From positions 558,001 through 622,000 of the forward strand of contig JAJFGB010000007.1 in assembly GCA_021776335.1 (NCBI GenBank): a stretch of DNA of 64,000 nucleotides, read 5' to 3'. A program made the position numbers and the translations under genes. A model generated the notes under the pieces. It was not told the origin of the DNA. It searched no databases and was given only the letters and a program-made list of their open reading frames with translations. Shown piece after piece: positions 34,333-44,198 of this stretch (position 1 is its first letter; every line of letters starts with the position of its first letter). Source of the DNA: Hyphococcus sp. Lineage in GTDB: Bacteria > Pseudomonadota > Alphaproteobacteria > Caulobacterales > Parvularculaceae.

Positions 34333-35579
34333 GCGAGATTCACCAATTGTCAAATGGCATACGCGTTGTGATTGATCATATGCCGGGCCTTGAAACTGCT
34401 GCGCTTGGCGTGTGGGCTCATGCCGGCAGCACCGATGAGCGTGAGGAAGAACATGGTGTTGCGCATCTCCTGGAGCATATGGCGTTCAAGGGAACCCAAC
34501 GCCGAACGGCGCGCTCCCTTGCCGAAGAAATTGAATCTGTCGGCGGATACCTCAACGCTGCGACCAGTCATCAACGCACAGGTTACTATGCTCGGATTTT
34601 AAAAAATGACATTGCGCTTGGCGTCGATATTCTCGCTGACATTTTGCAAAATCCGTTATTCGATGAAGGCGAACTCACCAAAGAGCGAGAGGTTGTTGTC
34701 CAGGAAATCGGTGAAGCCGCTGATACGCCCGACGATGTGGTTTTTGATTTACTGATGGATGCAAGCTGGGAAGGTTTTTCCCTGGCGCGTCCTATTCTCG
34801 GCACGCCGCAAACGGTGCGTGCGCAGACGCCCGGTTCTTTGCGCGGATTTATGGAACGTTGTTACGGGCCCGAAGGTCTCGTGGTCGCGGCAGCCGGCAA
34901 TGTCGATGAGAAAACACTGTTGGGCCTGGTCGGCGAGCAATTCGGCGCCATCAACGTCAGGGCGTCCTCGCCCTCGCGTACAGCCCCTTCATTCAAGGGC
35001 GGGACGCGACACGATGCTCGGGATATTGAACAAACGCATCTCGCACTGAGCTTTTCCGGTGTCTCATCAACAGATGACGACTTCTTTGCGATGCGCATTT
35101 ATGCAGATGTTCTCGGCGGCGGCATGTCCTCACGTCTGTTTCAATCAATTCGTGAAGAGCGCGGGCTTGCCTATTCTGTATATGCCTTTGCCGACAGTTT
35201 TGAACAGTGCGGACTTCTTGGCGCCTATGTGGGCGCAGATGAAAGCCAGATTGTTGAAGCGACCTCAATCATCCGTAAAGAGATGAAGGCGATGAAAAAC
35301 TCTGTCACGCAAACAGAAATTGACCGAGCCCGCGCAATGTTGTGCTCATCCCTGATGATGGGCCTGGAAAGTCCAGCAATGCGCATTGAATCTGCCGCCG
35401 GACAGCTGTTTACATTTGACAGGCTGACGACGGCAGAGGAGATTATCCGCCGACTTGAAGCCGTTACGATCGATGATGTGAAGCGATGTGCGGCTCGTGT
35501 GCTTAGTGGTCCGCATGCGATCGCCTTGGTTGGGCCGGGCGACGCGGCCGATATAGAAAACGCCCTAAACGATAATTAA
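34329..35579 (+). CDS. M16 family zinc peptidase (processing peptidase type)
   Basis: The 416-residue protein has the inverted zinc motif HLLEH near residue 46 with the downstream Glu in the ELTKEREVVVQEI region near 120. The rest is a two-domain M16B fold with YSVYAFADSF near 280. It resembles alphaproteobacterial relatives of mitochondrial processing peptidase. No signal peptide is seen, so it should be cytosolic. It begins by an ATGA overlap with thrC, an arrangement I recall as common in alphaproteobacteria. Confidence 0.93.
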   Translation: MSEIHQLSNGIRVVIDHMPGLETAALGVWAHAGSTDEREEEHGVAHLLEHMAFKGTQRRTARSLAEEIESVGGYLNAATSHQRTGYYARILKNDIALGVDILADILQNPLFDEGELTKEREVVVQEIGEAADTPDDVVFDLLMDASWEGFSLARPILGTPQTVRAQTPGSLRGFMERCYGPEGLVVAAAGNVDEKTLLGLVGEQFGAINVRASSPSRTAPSFKGGTRHDARDIEQTHLALSFSGVSSTDDDFFAMRIYADVLGGGMSSRLFQSIREERGLAYSVYAFADSFEQCGLLGAYVGADESQIVEATSIIRKEMKAMKNSVTQTEIDRARAMLCSSLMMGLESPAMRIESAAGQLFTFDRLTTAEEIIRRLEAVTIDDVKRCAARVLSGPHAIALVGPGDAADIENALNDN

Positions 35580-35665
35580 GATCAGCGATCCATTTGTTCC
35601 AAAGCGCATGCAGGTTTTGCTAGGCGTCTGGCGGTGGTTCAGGTAGTGTCGCAACACGCTGATCC

Positions 35666-35700
35666 CTGACAGGACGCGGCCGATTCGGCGTGCCTGTCAG
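35666..35700. repeat. long imperfect hairpin upstream of the radical SAM gene
   Basis: CTGACAGG (35666-35673) pairs perfectly with CCTGTCAG (35693-35700), and ACGC (35674-35677) with GCGT (35688-35691). No T-tract follows in either direction, so it is not a standard terminator. It sits about 25 bases before the ribosome binding site of the next gene and may be an operator or an RNA leader structure. Confidence 0.45.
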
Positions 35701-35738
35701 ATTCCTGGTTGGCGATGGGCCAACAGGGAGCTGCATGG

Positions 35739-37298
35739 ATGTCCGGGGCGAAAAAACTGAAGATCGGTATACTCGATATTGTCACGCGAAATCCGAAGCC
35801 GACGCTCTATGGGCGCATCATGCATGGCAATCTCGCCAGTATCATGCCTCAAGCGATTGGAGTCTGGTGCGAGGAGGCTGGCCACGAGGTTAGTTTTATT
35901 TGTTACACCGGCCACGAAAATCTTGATACGGATTTTCCAGATGACATGGACGTCCTCTTTATCGGCGCCTTCACCCAGAGTGCGCAACTTGCTTATGCCG
36001 TAAGCAATTTGTTTCGAAAGCGTGGTGTTGTCACGGTATTGGGCGGGCCGCATGCACGATGCTATCCGGAAGACGCGCAGCTCTATTTCGATTATGTGTT
36101 GGGCTTTACCGACAAAGCCGTTGTCAGCGACGTCCTGGCGGATTGCGCGCCGCATCAGCCACACGGGCGACTGATGTCGGCCGCGACACAGCCGCGCGAG
36201 TTGCCGGGCGTGCGGGACCGTTGGAAGTATATTTCCGCAACGCTGGCGAAAACAGCGACGAACTTCAAGATGGTTCCGATGATTGCGAGTTTAGGGTGCC
36301 CCTATACGTGTAGTTTTTGCATCGACTCTGTTGTCAAATATCAACCGCTGGATTTTGAACAGATCCGCGATGATTTGAAATTTCTCCTGACAAAGTACAA
36401 GCGACCCATTGTCGGATGGCATGACCCCAATTTCGGTGTGCGGTTTGATGAAGTGTTGTCGGTCATCGAAGAGGCGGATCCTGAACACCGCATGCGATTT
36501 ATCGCTGAAAGCAGTCTGTCGCTTTTGTCTGAGGAGCGCTGTAAAAGGCTGGCGGCCGCGGGGTTTGAAGCCATGCTGCCGGGTATAGAGTCCTGGTACG
36601 ACATGGGACACAAATCAAAAACCGGTTCCAAGCAGGCGCGAGAAAAGATGCTGCAGGTGTCCGATCATGTTAATATGATCATGCGGTATATTCCCTATAT
36701 GCAGACGAATTTCGTTTTGGGTCTTGATTGTGACACCGGCCCTGAACCGTTTGAACTCACCAAGGAATTCCTTGATCGCTCGCCGGGCGCTTTCCCCGCA
36801 TATTCTTTGTTTTCTGCTTTCGGTCAGGCGGCGCCGCTAAATCTTGAGCTGCAAAAAGAAGGTCGAATTTTGCGTTCGCCGTTTCACTTCCTGAACAACA
36901 ATCTGGCAATGAACGTCAAGCCAATAAATTATGAGTGGCCGGAATTTTATTCGCGGCTGGTCGATCTGACGAAGCACTCGTTTACATGGAAGGCGATCGC
37001 GAACCGCGCAAAGGCGACCGCCGGCTGGACGCCAAAATGGATGAATGTTGTGCGCGCTGTTTCGTCCGAGGGATTTGGACGCATTAAATACCACACTGCG
37101 CTGCGCGAACGGCTTGATACGGATACGTCTCTTCGCGCCTTCTTTGATCGTGAAAGTGAAACGATACCGGAATATTACGTTAATACCGTAAAAGAAGATC
37201 TCGGACCATTTTGGGAGCACCTGCCGGAGGGCAGTTTGGAACACGACCAAAACGCGTATTTAAAAAAATCAAACCTTGCGGCGGCAGCGGCGCAATAG
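35739..37298 (+). CDS. B12-binding radical SAM protein
   Basis: The start is ATG 35739, eight bases after AGGGAG; an earlier in-frame GTG/ATG is possible. The 519-residue protein has an N-terminal cobalamin-binding-like Rossmann part (about 5-130: LKIGILDIVTRNP, DVLFIGAFTQ, VVTVLGGPHARCYPEDA). The radical SAM core has CPYTCSFC near 187-194, the CxxxCxxC ligand set for the 4Fe-4S cluster. A C-terminal helical extension follows. The usual B12 DxHxxG motif is not visible, so cobalamin may be bound base-off by other residues or not at all. Substrate is unknown; the class does methylations and ring contractions. It interrupts a thrC-M16-GNAT cluster. Confidence 0.88.
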   Translation: MSGAKKLKIGILDIVTRNPKPTLYGRIMHGNLASIMPQAIGVWCEEAGHEVSFICYTGHENLDTDFPDDMDVLFIGAFTQSAQLAYAVSNLFRKRGVVTVLGGPHARCYPEDAQLYFDYVLGFTDKAVVSDVLADCAPHQPHGRLMSAATQPRELPGVRDRWKYISATLAKTATNFKMVPMIASLGCPYTCSFCIDSVVKYQPLDFEQIRDDLKFLLTKYKRPIVGWHDPNFGVRFDEVLSVIEEADPEHRMRFIAESSLSLLSEERCKRLAAAGFEAMLPGIESWYDMGHKSKTGSKQAREKMLQVSDHVNMIMRYIPYMQTNFVLGLDCDTGPEPFELTKEFLDRSPGAFPAYSLFSAFGQAAPLNLELQKEGRILRSPFHFLNNNLAMNVKPINYEWPEFYSRLVDLTKHSFTWKAIANRAKATAGWTPKWMNVVRAVSSEGFGRIKYHTALRERLDTDTSLRAFFDRESETIPEYYVNTVKEDLGPFWEHLPEGSLEHDQNAYLKKSNLAAAAAQ

Positions 37299-37453
37299 AG
37301 CTAAGACGGTATTTGTTGTTTATGCACAAGCAGGATCGGAAAACGCGTGCTCGACCCATGTTTGTGCCGACCACGCTTCAGATTACCGGCGCGTTGACGA
37401 TCTCGCGCCTGGGGCCTGGAAACCGGTGCGGCGACCGGGCTAGATAACCGATC

Positions 37454-38050
37454 ATGTTTCTGACCAAATCCCCGACACAGCCGGCATTTGATCCTATCCT
37501 GGTGCGCGACCCGGTGCTGCTGCGTTCCGGCGCCATCGCTGATCATGAGGAATGGGCGCTATTGCGTGAAAGCAGCCACGGTCATCTGACTGCATGGGAG
37601 GAAGACTGGCCGGCTATCGATCTCAGCCTATCGTCTTATAAACGACGTCTGCGCGCATATGAGCGGGATATGCGCCGCGGTGGTGGGCTGCCGTTATTTA
37701 TCTTGCGCCGCCATGATCGCATTCTTCTGGGCGGCGCGACGCTGACAAATATCCGCTATGGATCATCACGTTCCGGAATCCTCGGATATTGGATCGGGTC
37801 AAGATATATCAGGCGCGGCTATGGCACAGCTGCTGTGTTCGCCATGCTTGATCATGGGTTTAACGCCATCGAACTCAACAGGATTGAAGCGGCCTGCCAG
37901 CCAGAAAATATTGCGTCGCAAAAACTTCTGGAATGTTGCGGTTTTAAACGTGAGGGGCTTGCGCGTGATTATCTGAAGATCAACGGCAAATGGCAGGACC
38001 ACCACATATATGCCGTTACAGCGAGCGATTTCCGGGAGCCGGGACGCTAA
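37454..38050 (+). CDS. RimJ/RimL-type GNAT acetyltransferase
   Basis: The 198-residue protein has the GNAT fold of the RimJ/RimL group: IRYGSSRSGILGYWIG near 97-112 and the acetyl-CoA loop RRGYGTAAVFAMLDHGF near 117-133. IEAACQPENIASQKLLECCGF near 140-160 is given here by its core ENIASQKLLE. These enzymes acetylate protein N-termini, such as ribosomal S5 or L12, or small molecules. Cytosolic. It follows the radical SAM gene after 155 bases without obvious signals. Confidence 0.9.
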   Translation: MFLTKSPTQPAFDPILVRDPVLLRSGAIADHEEWALLRESSHGHLTAWEEDWPAIDLSLSSYKRRLRAYERDMRRGGGLPLFILRRHDRILLGGATLTNIRYGSSRSGILGYWIGSRYIRRGYGTAAVFAMLDHGFNAIELNRIEAACQPENIASQKLLECCGFKREGLARDYLKINGKWQDHHIYAVTASDFREPGR

Positions 38051-38273
38051 TTTTCGGGTTTTTCGACGAAACGCATAAAATACCCGGCGATACGCGCGCG
38101 GCGTGGTCTTGCGATCTCAACGCGCCCGCGTGATGATAAGGTTAATTTCATGGTTTCGCGCACGGCGCGAGGCTGCGTGCGTTTGGTTGGGTTGGCCCGG
38201 TTTTTGGGTGGGATGGGGCTGATAGGCGCATAAGTATTGTCGGTAAGTAAATTACAGGGGTCTGGGGATTTAT

Positions 38274-40364
38274 ATGATCACGATCATTACGGCGGCACTC
38301 GCTGACAGCGCTTTTCTGGCGGAGCCGCAAGGGCTGGAATTGGGTCGTGGGGCCATTGCCGGGGGGCTGATCGTGGCGATCGCTTTTTTGGCCGGATACG
38401 CCGCCATTCGGCGCAGCGGGCTCGCAGCATGCGGGCTTTTTATGGTTGCTGCCGGTGCGGTGCTTGAATTCTCATGGCTTGGTTTTTACCCGGGACTGTC
38501 GCCTGACATGACCGTCTTGTTCCAGGCGCTCTTTGCCGCCGCTGCCATCGTTTTTCTGTCTGCTTCCATTGGCGCTGCCCGATATAATCCGCTTTTGGGT
38601 GGGGCGATGTTTACCGCGGCGCTCATTATTGGCGGCATGGGGCTTATCAATTTTTTCGATCGAATCGACCTTGCCCAGCCCATGCGATTGGCTGTCTTTG
38701 GCATCGGCGGTTTTGCCGGCATTTTGGCGCTTACCCAGGCGTTTCGCGGTGATTTGGGCGCCCGGCTCATTTTGCCGGGCGTGGCGCTGGCTGTTATGGC
38801 GCCACTCATTGGTCCGCTCGGCATCGTTGATGCAGCGACATCAAATCTTGCAGCCCATGGTCTTTTCAGCATGGGCATCGTGGCGGCCAGCCTTGTTGCC
38901 CTGACTGAGGGTGTTGCTTCTCAGTTGAGCGGCGGCGTTGTCGGGGAGGTTCAGCCTATTCACGGTTTTCAAGATGAGCAGAACCACCAGTCGCCCGAGA
39001 TTGAACCACAGGCGCGCGAGCGCGATGAGATTGTTCTTGATAGCCAGATTGCACGCGTCCTTGATTACTCCGGCGTGGCTATCTGGGATTGGAGTGCGGA
39101 TGATGCTGTCAATCAAACGACGTCTTTGCCGGCGCTGATAGGATCTCAATCGACAGCCTCTTTGACGCCTGACGCTCTGCGCAATTTTATCCATAAAGAT
39201 GACGTGGCGCGTTTTAATGTGGATGTGCTGGCGCCTATTGATGGCCCGTTTGATGTGACGTTGAAGTTAGTTGACGGTCGACGCGTGCGTGTGCGCGGCG
39301 CCAGGGCTGCTGACGAGGACATGGGTGTTATAGAACGGATGGTCGGGTTTTTTGAACTTGCGCCTGCTGCGAACGCAAACCGAAGTGTCGTCGACGGGAC
39401 GATGGTTCGCAAGGCGACAGAAGCGGCGATTGTGCCGGCGGTTGCCGATGGCCTTGCGGTTAAGTTGGGTGCAGCAATTGATAATGGCGACATTGTTGCT
39501 GCATTTCAGCCGGTCGTTTCGCTGGATGATCATAACATCGCTGGTTATGAGGCGTTGGCGCGCTGGCGTGATCAAAAGGACGGCGCGGACGAGGGGCCTG
39601 AAACTTTTGTGAAGGCTGCAGACAATGCCGGCAAAGGCGCTGCCCTTGCTGAAACGATGCTTGATCAGGCAGCCTCATTCCTTGCAGAAAAACTCAAATC
39701 CGAGAAACGCAGCGATCTTTTTGTCGCCATGAATGTGTCATGGGGACAAATCAGCGATGCAAGTTTTGCAAAGTTGGTGAGTGAGGCGATTAAGAAATAC
39801 AAGTTGCCGAAGAACGCGCTTGTGCTGGAATTAACAGAAGGCGATGCGGTATCCGACGCAGCGCTCGCCGAAAGTGTTTTCAAGTCTCTAAAAGCTGCGG
39901 GCGCAGCGCTTGCTTTTGATGATTTTGGCGCTGGTTTCACGTGTCTTTCAAATCTTTGCAAATATGATTTCGACTATTTGAAAATCGACAAATCATTCGC
40001 GGTCAATCTGGAAGACGCCAATGATGGCGCAAAGATTGTCGAGGCGCTGGCGTCGCTTGGAAAAGAACTCGGCCTTAAGGTTATTGTTGAAGGCATTGAG
40101 ACGAAAGCGGCGGCAAAAAAAGCACTCGATATTGGTTGCACTTTCGGCCAAGGCTATGCGTTGGGCAAACCTTCAGAAACTGAAACCGGGGCTGATAAGC
40201 AAACGGTTTTGGAAAAGCTCGCCAGTTATTCCGGCGTCGCGAAGAAAGATGACAGCGGCGCTGACACTGCAAATCTTGACGTGGTCGAGGCAGAAAATAT
40301 CGAAGATGACCCCCCGGCGAAAACCGCGCGCTGGAAACTGTGGCGCAACACTGATCTGCGCTGA
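38274..40364 (+). CDS. membrane EAL-domain cyclic di-GMP phosphodiesterase
   Basis: The 696-residue protein has about seven N-terminal membrane helices (10-225). A PAS-like domain follows at about 255-360 (GVAIWDWSADD, FIHKDDVARF). An EAL domain lies at about 395-640. The EAL catalytic set looks complete: EALARW, AMNVSWGQ, LELTEGDA, FDDFGAGF, LKIDKSF, VEGIET and GQGYALGKP. It should therefore hydrolyse c-di-GMP to pGpG in response to a membrane or PAS signal. There is no GGDEF domain. It could oppose the soluble cyclase at 16225-16929. Confidence 0.92.
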   Translation: MITIITAALADSAFLAEPQGLELGRGAIAGGLIVAIAFLAGYAAIRRSGLAACGLFMVAAGAVLEFSWLGFYPGLSPDMTVLFQALFAAAAIVFLSASIGAARYNPLLGGAMFTAALIIGGMGLINFFDRIDLAQPMRLAVFGIGGFAGILALTQAFRGDLGARLILPGVALAVMAPLIGPLGIVDAATSNLAAHGLFSMGIVAASLVALTEGVASQLSGGVVGEVQPIHGFQDEQNHQSPEIEPQARERDEIVLDSQIARVLDYSGVAIWDWSADDAVNQTTSLPALIGSQSTASLTPDALRNFIHKDDVARFNVDVLAPIDGPFDVTLKLVDGRRVRVRGARAADEDMGVIERMVGFFELAPAANANRSVVDGTMVRKATEAAIVPAVADGLAVKLGAAIDNGDIVAAFQPVVSLDDHNIAGYEALARWRDQKDGADEGPETFVKAADNAGKGAALAETMLDQAASFLAEKLKSEKRSDLFVAMNVSWGQISDASFAKLVSEAIKKYKLPKNALVLELTEGDAVSDAALAESVFKSLKAAGAALAFDDFGAGFTCLSNLCKYDFDYLKIDKSFAVNLEDANDGAKIVEALASLGKELGLKVIVEGIETKAAAKKALDIGCTFGQGYALGKPSETETGADKQTVLEKLASYSGVAKKDDSGADTANLDVVEAENIEDDPPAKTARWKLWRNTDLR

Positions 40365-40409
40365 TTGCTGGATTGGGTTTTTGCTAGGCTTTCAGATTTT
40401 TGAAAACGC

Positions 40410-41036
40410 TTAGTTCAATGGTTGATCGCCGCGCCGTACGGCCGCCCATTCCGGCGATAGCATCGCGCTCGTAACCCCAAGCGTTGACAATGCCAGGCGC
40501 CAAGATGCGTTTTCAGCGCCGTCAAAAATAATTGCTTCGTCGGGGTCGCAGTGCACCCATGCATTCATACCGATTTCCTGCTCAAGTTGACCGCTGCCCC
40601 ATCCGGCATGACCAATCGCAAGCAGAAAACGTCGAGGCGCCGAGCGGTTGGGTTTTTTCCCCGCGATATCGATCAGCATTTCTTTGGTTGCCGTAAGGCC
40701 GACATCGGGCCCAAGTCGAACCGTCGTTTCCAGCGCATAGTCCAGCGTGTGCAACACAACGCCGCGCTCTGTCTGTACGGGCCCGCCAAAAAAAACCGGC
40801 GTCTCACTGGCCTGTTCGCCTTGTTCGATTTCGAGCTGCTCAAGAAGGTCTGATACGCCCATATTCGTGAGTGGTTTGTTGACGATCACCCCCATGGCGT
40901 GATCTTCGTTGTGGGCGCACAAAAAAATGACGGCATGTTCAAAACGGGGGTCGCCCATATTGGGCATCGCAATCAGCAATTGCCCCGCAAGGAAATCGCG
41001 ATCCTGGTTTTTCGGTTTTCCATTGCTGCTTGCCAT
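40410..41036 (-). CDS. YqgE/AlgH family protein (UPF0301)
   Basis: The protein of 208 residues fits UPF0301: FLAGQLLIAMPNMGDPRFEHAV near 12-33 (core AMPNMGDPRF), MGVIVNKPL near 48, FFGGPVQTERGVVLHT near 82-97, and a GHAGWGSGQLEQEI stretch near 140. AlgH/YqgE was named from alginate regulation but its biochemical role is unsettled. Cytosolic. I used ATG 41036; an in-frame TTG nine bases upstream is weaker. It converges on the EAL gene. Confidence 0.93.
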   Translation of the reverse strand: MASSNGKPKNQDRDFLAGQLLIAMPNMGDPRFEHAVIFLCAHNEDHAMGVIVNKPLTNMGVSDLLEQLEIEQGEQASETPVFFGGPVQTERGVVLHTLDYALETTVRLGPDVGLTATKEMLIDIAGKKPNRSAPRRFLLAIGHAGWGSGQLEQEIGMNAWVHCDPDEAIIFDGAENASWRLALSTLGVTSAMLSPEWAAVRRGDQPLN

Positions 41037-41147
41037 GGGTTCCAAAACTAGGCCGCCCGCACCGGCGGCGCAAGTTCGTCAGCGTTGGCCATGGACTGCG
41101 GTGACGTTGGGCGATAAAAGCAGCCGGGAACAAAGGAGAATGACCTC

Positions 41148-41630
41148 GTGACGATATCCATAGGCGACACAATACCGAATGTGAAAGTAATGATGGCGGC
41201 GGCGGCGGGCCATGATCAGGTCGATACAGGAGATTATCTCGGGCAAGGCAAGGTTGCGTTATTTTCGTTGCCGGGCGCCTTTACGCCGACCTGTTCGGCA
41301 AAGCACCTACCGAGTTTCATTGAAAAGGCCGGCGATTTTAATTCAAAGGGCGTTGATAAAATTATCTGTATGTCGGTCAACGACGCTTTTGTTATGGCGG
41401 CCTGGGCGCAAGATCAGGGCGCCGGTGACAAGGTTGAAATGCTCGCTGACGGCAATGGTGATTTCGCGCGCGCGCTTGGGCTGACAATGGACGGCAAAGG
41501 CTTTGGCATGGGCGAGCGCGCTCAGCGTTTTTCAATGGTGCTGGAGGGCGGCGTTGTTAAGCATTTGAATATCGAAGAGCCGGGCGCGTATGATGTTTCG
41601 AGCGCCGAATACATGCTGAATCAGCTCTAA
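41148..41630 (+). CDS. peroxiredoxin (Prx5/glutaredoxin-type)
   Basis: The 160-residue protein is a Prx5-like peroxiredoxin: PGAFTPTCSAKHLPSF near 40-55 with the peroxidatic Cys in the TPTC context, and ICMSVNDAFVMAAW near 72-85. It reduces hydrogen peroxide and organic peroxides using thiol donors such as glutathione/glutaredoxin. The start is GTG 41148 with AGGAGA nine bases upstream. Cytosolic. It is divergent from yqgE and convergent with rnhA. Confidence 0.94.
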   Translation: MTISIGDTIPNVKVMMAAAAGHDQVDTGDYLGQGKVALFSLPGAFTPTCSAKHLPSFIEKAGDFNSKGVDKIICMSVNDAFVMAAWAQDQGAGDKVEMLADGNGDFARALGLTMDGKGFGMGERAQRFSMVLEGGVVKHLNIEEPGAYDVSSAEYMLNQL

Positions 41631-41642
41631 TAAACTATCGAT

Positions 41643-41668
41643 GCGCGGATGCGGGGCAGCGTCCGCGC
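41643..41668. terminator. GC-rich hairpin between convergent prx and rnhA
   Basis: GCGCGGA (41643-41649) pairs with TCCGCGC (41662-41668) across a 12-base loop. It sits exactly between two convergent stops (41630 and 41673). No strong T-run follows, so it may be a weak two-way terminator. Confidence 0.4.
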
Positions 41669-41672
41669 GTCA

Positions 41673-42110
41673 TTAATTGCCGTTACTGGCGTCAACGGCG
41701 CCTTGTCGTGCTAATGCGTCCGCATGTTCATTGCCGGGATGGCCGGAGTGGCCTTTGATCCAATGCCATTTGACCGTGCGATTCTTGGTTTGTGAATCCA
41801 GGGCCTCCCAAAGGTCTTGATTTTTTACGGGCTTTTTCGACGCTGTTTTCCAGCCATTTCGTTTCCAGTTATTAATCCACTGATTAATGCCATTTTTGAC
41901 ATACTGACTGTCGGTATGCAGGTTCACCGGCTTCTCGGGGCTCGTTTCTTCGAGCGCCCGGATCGCGGCCATTAATTCCATTCGATTGTTCGTTGTGGCG
42001 CGTTCGCCGCCGAAAAGTTCGATGCGGTTTTCGCCGTCAACAATCAAAACGCCCCATCCGCCGGGGCCGGGATTACCCGAGCAAGCGCCGTCAGTGAAAA
42101 TGTCAATCAT
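41673..42110 (-). CDS. rnhA: ribonuclease HI
   Basis: RNase HI cuts RNA in RNA-DNA hybrids. The 145-residue protein shows all four active-site acids: [17 protein letters not shown] near 5, [13 protein letters not shown] near 45, [11 protein letters not shown] near 66 and [15 protein letters not shown] near 122. Length is standard. Its ATG overlaps the thrB stop by ATGA, so it is the last gene of an ispH-thrB-rnhA operon, an order I recall from other alphaproteobacteria. Confidence 0.97.
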   Translation of the reverse strand: MIDIFTDGACSGNPGPGGWGVLIVDGENRIELFGGERATTNNRMELMAAIRALEETSPEKPVNLHTDSQYVKNGINQWINNWKRNGWKTASKKPVKNQDLWEALDSQTKNRTVKWHWIKGHSGHPGNEHADALARQGAVDASNGN

Positions 42111-43072
42111 ATGTTCAAGCCGTATGAAGAAGGAGCGTAGCTGTTACGGTGAAACTCCAGAATGTCGCGATATTCCAGCGGATCTTTAACCGTCACGATG
42201 GCCCCGTCGATTTGATGCAGCCAGTCATAAAGGCGTGTCAGCAGAAAACGCAAGGCTGCGGCGCGAAGAAGTGTTGGAAAAGCCTCAACTTCTGGAGCCG
42301 TGAATTTGCGTGCTTCAAGATAGGCAGCCATGAGCGCCTGCGCGTTCTCCGCCGTCAATTTTCTGCGCTGATCAAAACACCAGGCGTTCACGCAGATGGC
42401 GATGTCATATGCAAAATATTCGGTGCAGGAAAAATAAAAATCGATGACGCCAGTGATGTCGTTGTTTGTGAACAGCAAATTGTCTGGAAAGAAATCCACA
42501 TGGACAACACCTTTTGGCAAGTCCAACGGCGGTAGGGCGGAGAGTTGTTTCAGCTCATCATCGATAAGCGCCGAGAGACCCGGCGCGCAACTATCGGCGC
42601 CGTTCCGGCAAGCGTCAGCGAGCGTTGCCCAATCTTCTATTGATAGTGTGTTTTTCCTTGTTAGTGGAAAATCGACGACCGCTTCGTGCAGCCTCGCGAG
42701 CATTGCGCCGGCGGCGCCACAGTGAACCGCTTTCGGCGTCATCACCGGGCGACCGGGCAAAAACTCGATCATCACTGCCGGCCGGCCGGCCAGCGCGCCG
42801 ATAAATTCGCCTGATATTGTTTTGACGGGCGCCGGCGCCGGTAATCCGCGATCAGCGAGATGCGCCGTCAGTTCCATAAAAAACGGGAGGTCCGCTTCGT
42901 TGGTGCGTTTTTCGAACAGCGTTAGAATATACGCGCCGGCGTCAGTCTCGACCCGGTAGTTCGTGTTCTCGACGCCTTCCGCGATGGGCGTTTTTTGAAC
43001 AAGCGCACCAATGTCATAGTTTTGAAGGAAGGCAGCGAGTTCTTTATCGCTGACTTGCGTGTAGACGGCCAT
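42107..43072 (-). CDS. thrB: homoserine kinase
   Basis: The start at 43072 gives 321 residues, [16 protein letters not shown]; an earlier in-frame start would overlap ispH. This is the APH-fold type of homoserine kinase, unrelated to the GHMP type of E. coli. It has GVENTNYRV near 29, the catalytic [11 protein letters not shown] near 188 and GVIDFYFSC near 203. It phosphorylates homoserine in threonine synthesis and its product is the substrate of ThrC encoded about 8 kb away. It lies four bases after ispH. Confidence 0.94.
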   Translation of the reverse strand: MAVYTQVSDKELAAFLQNYDIGALVQKTPIAEGVENTNYRVETDAGAYILTLFEKRTNEADLPFFMELTAHLADRGLPAPAPVKTISGEFIGALAGRPAVMIEFLPGRPVMTPKAVHCGAAGAMLARLHEAVVDFPLTRKNTLSIEDWATLADACRNGADSCAPGLSALIDDELKQLSALPPLDLPKGVVHVDFFPDNLLFTNNDITGVIDFYFSCTEYFAYDIAICVNAWCFDQRRKLTAENAQALMAAYLEARKFTAPEVEAFPTLLRAAALRFLLTRLYDWLHQIDGAIVTVKDPLEYRDILEFHRNSYAPSSYGLNI

Positions 43073-43076
43073 CCAG

Positions 43077-44030
43077 TCAGCTCGCGAGGCGCATGGGCGT
43101 GTTAAAAACAATGTTTTCGCGCGCGGTTTCGATCGTATCGATCGTCAATGTGCGCTGTTGCGCCAGCGCTGTCAGCAATTCTTCAACCAGGCTTTCCGGC
43201 GCTGATGCCCCGGCGCTGATGCCGATTGTTTTGGCGTTGGCGACAAGCGTCCAGTTCAGCGCGGATGCATCGTCGATAAGCACTGCCTCTGCCGCGCCAG
43301 CTCCAAGCGCGACCTCGATCAGCCTTTTTGAATTGGAAGAGGATTGCGATCCAATCACGATGAAGACTTCCGTTGAGGGCGCCGTGGCTTTCACCGCTGC
43401 TTGCCGATTCGATGTTGCATAACAGATATCGTCTTTTGATGGGCCGGCAATATTGGGAAAACGTTTCTTCAACGCAAGAACGATATCATGTGCATCATCA
43501 ACTGATAGCGTTGTCTGTGTGACGTAGGCAATGGGGCCGCTGCGCTCGGGCGCGGCTGCAACATCGGCCATCGTTTCAATCAACGTCACATCGTCTTCAG
43601 AAACTTGCCCCATGGTGCCAATGACCTCGGGATGATTTGCGTGACCAACAAGAAAAACATGGCGCCCGGCTGCTGCAAAGCGCTTAATCTGCGCGTGCAC
43701 TTTTAGAACCAGCGGACAGGTCGCATCGATGGCTGTTAATTGGCGCGCCTCGGCCTCGGCGTGGGCAGCGCGCGGCGCCCCATGGGCGGAAAAAATCACT
43801 GGGCGACCATCTTCAACGTCGTCAACAGATTCAACGAAAATGGCGCCCATGGCTGTCAGTCGGTCTACGACATGTTTGTTGTGAACAATCTCGTGGCGCA
43901 CATAAACAGGCGCGCCATAATGGGCCAGTGTTTCCTCGACGGTCCGGATGGCGCGCTCAACACCGGCGCAAAACCCCCTGGGTGCGGCGAGGCGCACCGT
44001 CAGCGGAGGCTTGGTTTCATGCGAGGTCAT
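43077..44030 (-). CDS. ispH: 4-hydroxy-3-methylbut-2-enyl diphosphate reductase
   Basis: IspH is the last enzyme of the MEP pathway, giving isopentenyl and dimethylallyl diphosphate. The 317-residue protein has its three cluster cysteines in GFCAGVERA near 21, DATCPLVLK near 105 and DICYATSNRQ near 205, plus VRHEIVHNKHVVDRL near 45. A SSNSKRL segment near 230 matches the substrate-binding loop. It heads the minus-strand ispH-thrB-rnhA operon. Confidence 0.96.
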   Translation of the reverse strand: MTSHETKPPLTVRLAAPRGFCAGVERAIRTVEETLAHYGAPVYVRHEIVHNKHVVDRLTAMGAIFVESVDDVEDGRPVIFSAHGAPRAAHAEAEARQLTAIDATCPLVLKVHAQIKRFAAAGRHVFLVGHANHPEVIGTMGQVSEDDVTLIETMADVAAAPERSGPIAYVTQTTLSVDDAHDIVLALKKRFPNIAGPSKDDICYATSNRQAAVKATAPSTEVFIVIGSQSSSNSKRLIEVALGAGAAEAVLIDDASALNWTLVANAKTIGISAGASAPESLVEELLTALAQQRTLTIDTIETARENIVFNTPMRLAS

Positions 44031-44198
44031 ATGCGCCGACTTCTCTTTTCCATGCCGCGATGGGCAATCCCGTACGCGGGGCGTTGCGCCGCCGGATGCG
44101 AGGCGCTACGAGAGACGAACCCGGAAAGTGGGCGTCACAGCGGCGACCGGCCGGCAGCCATAAGGCGATTTCTTGAGCAGATATAAGGGTTCAGTTAG

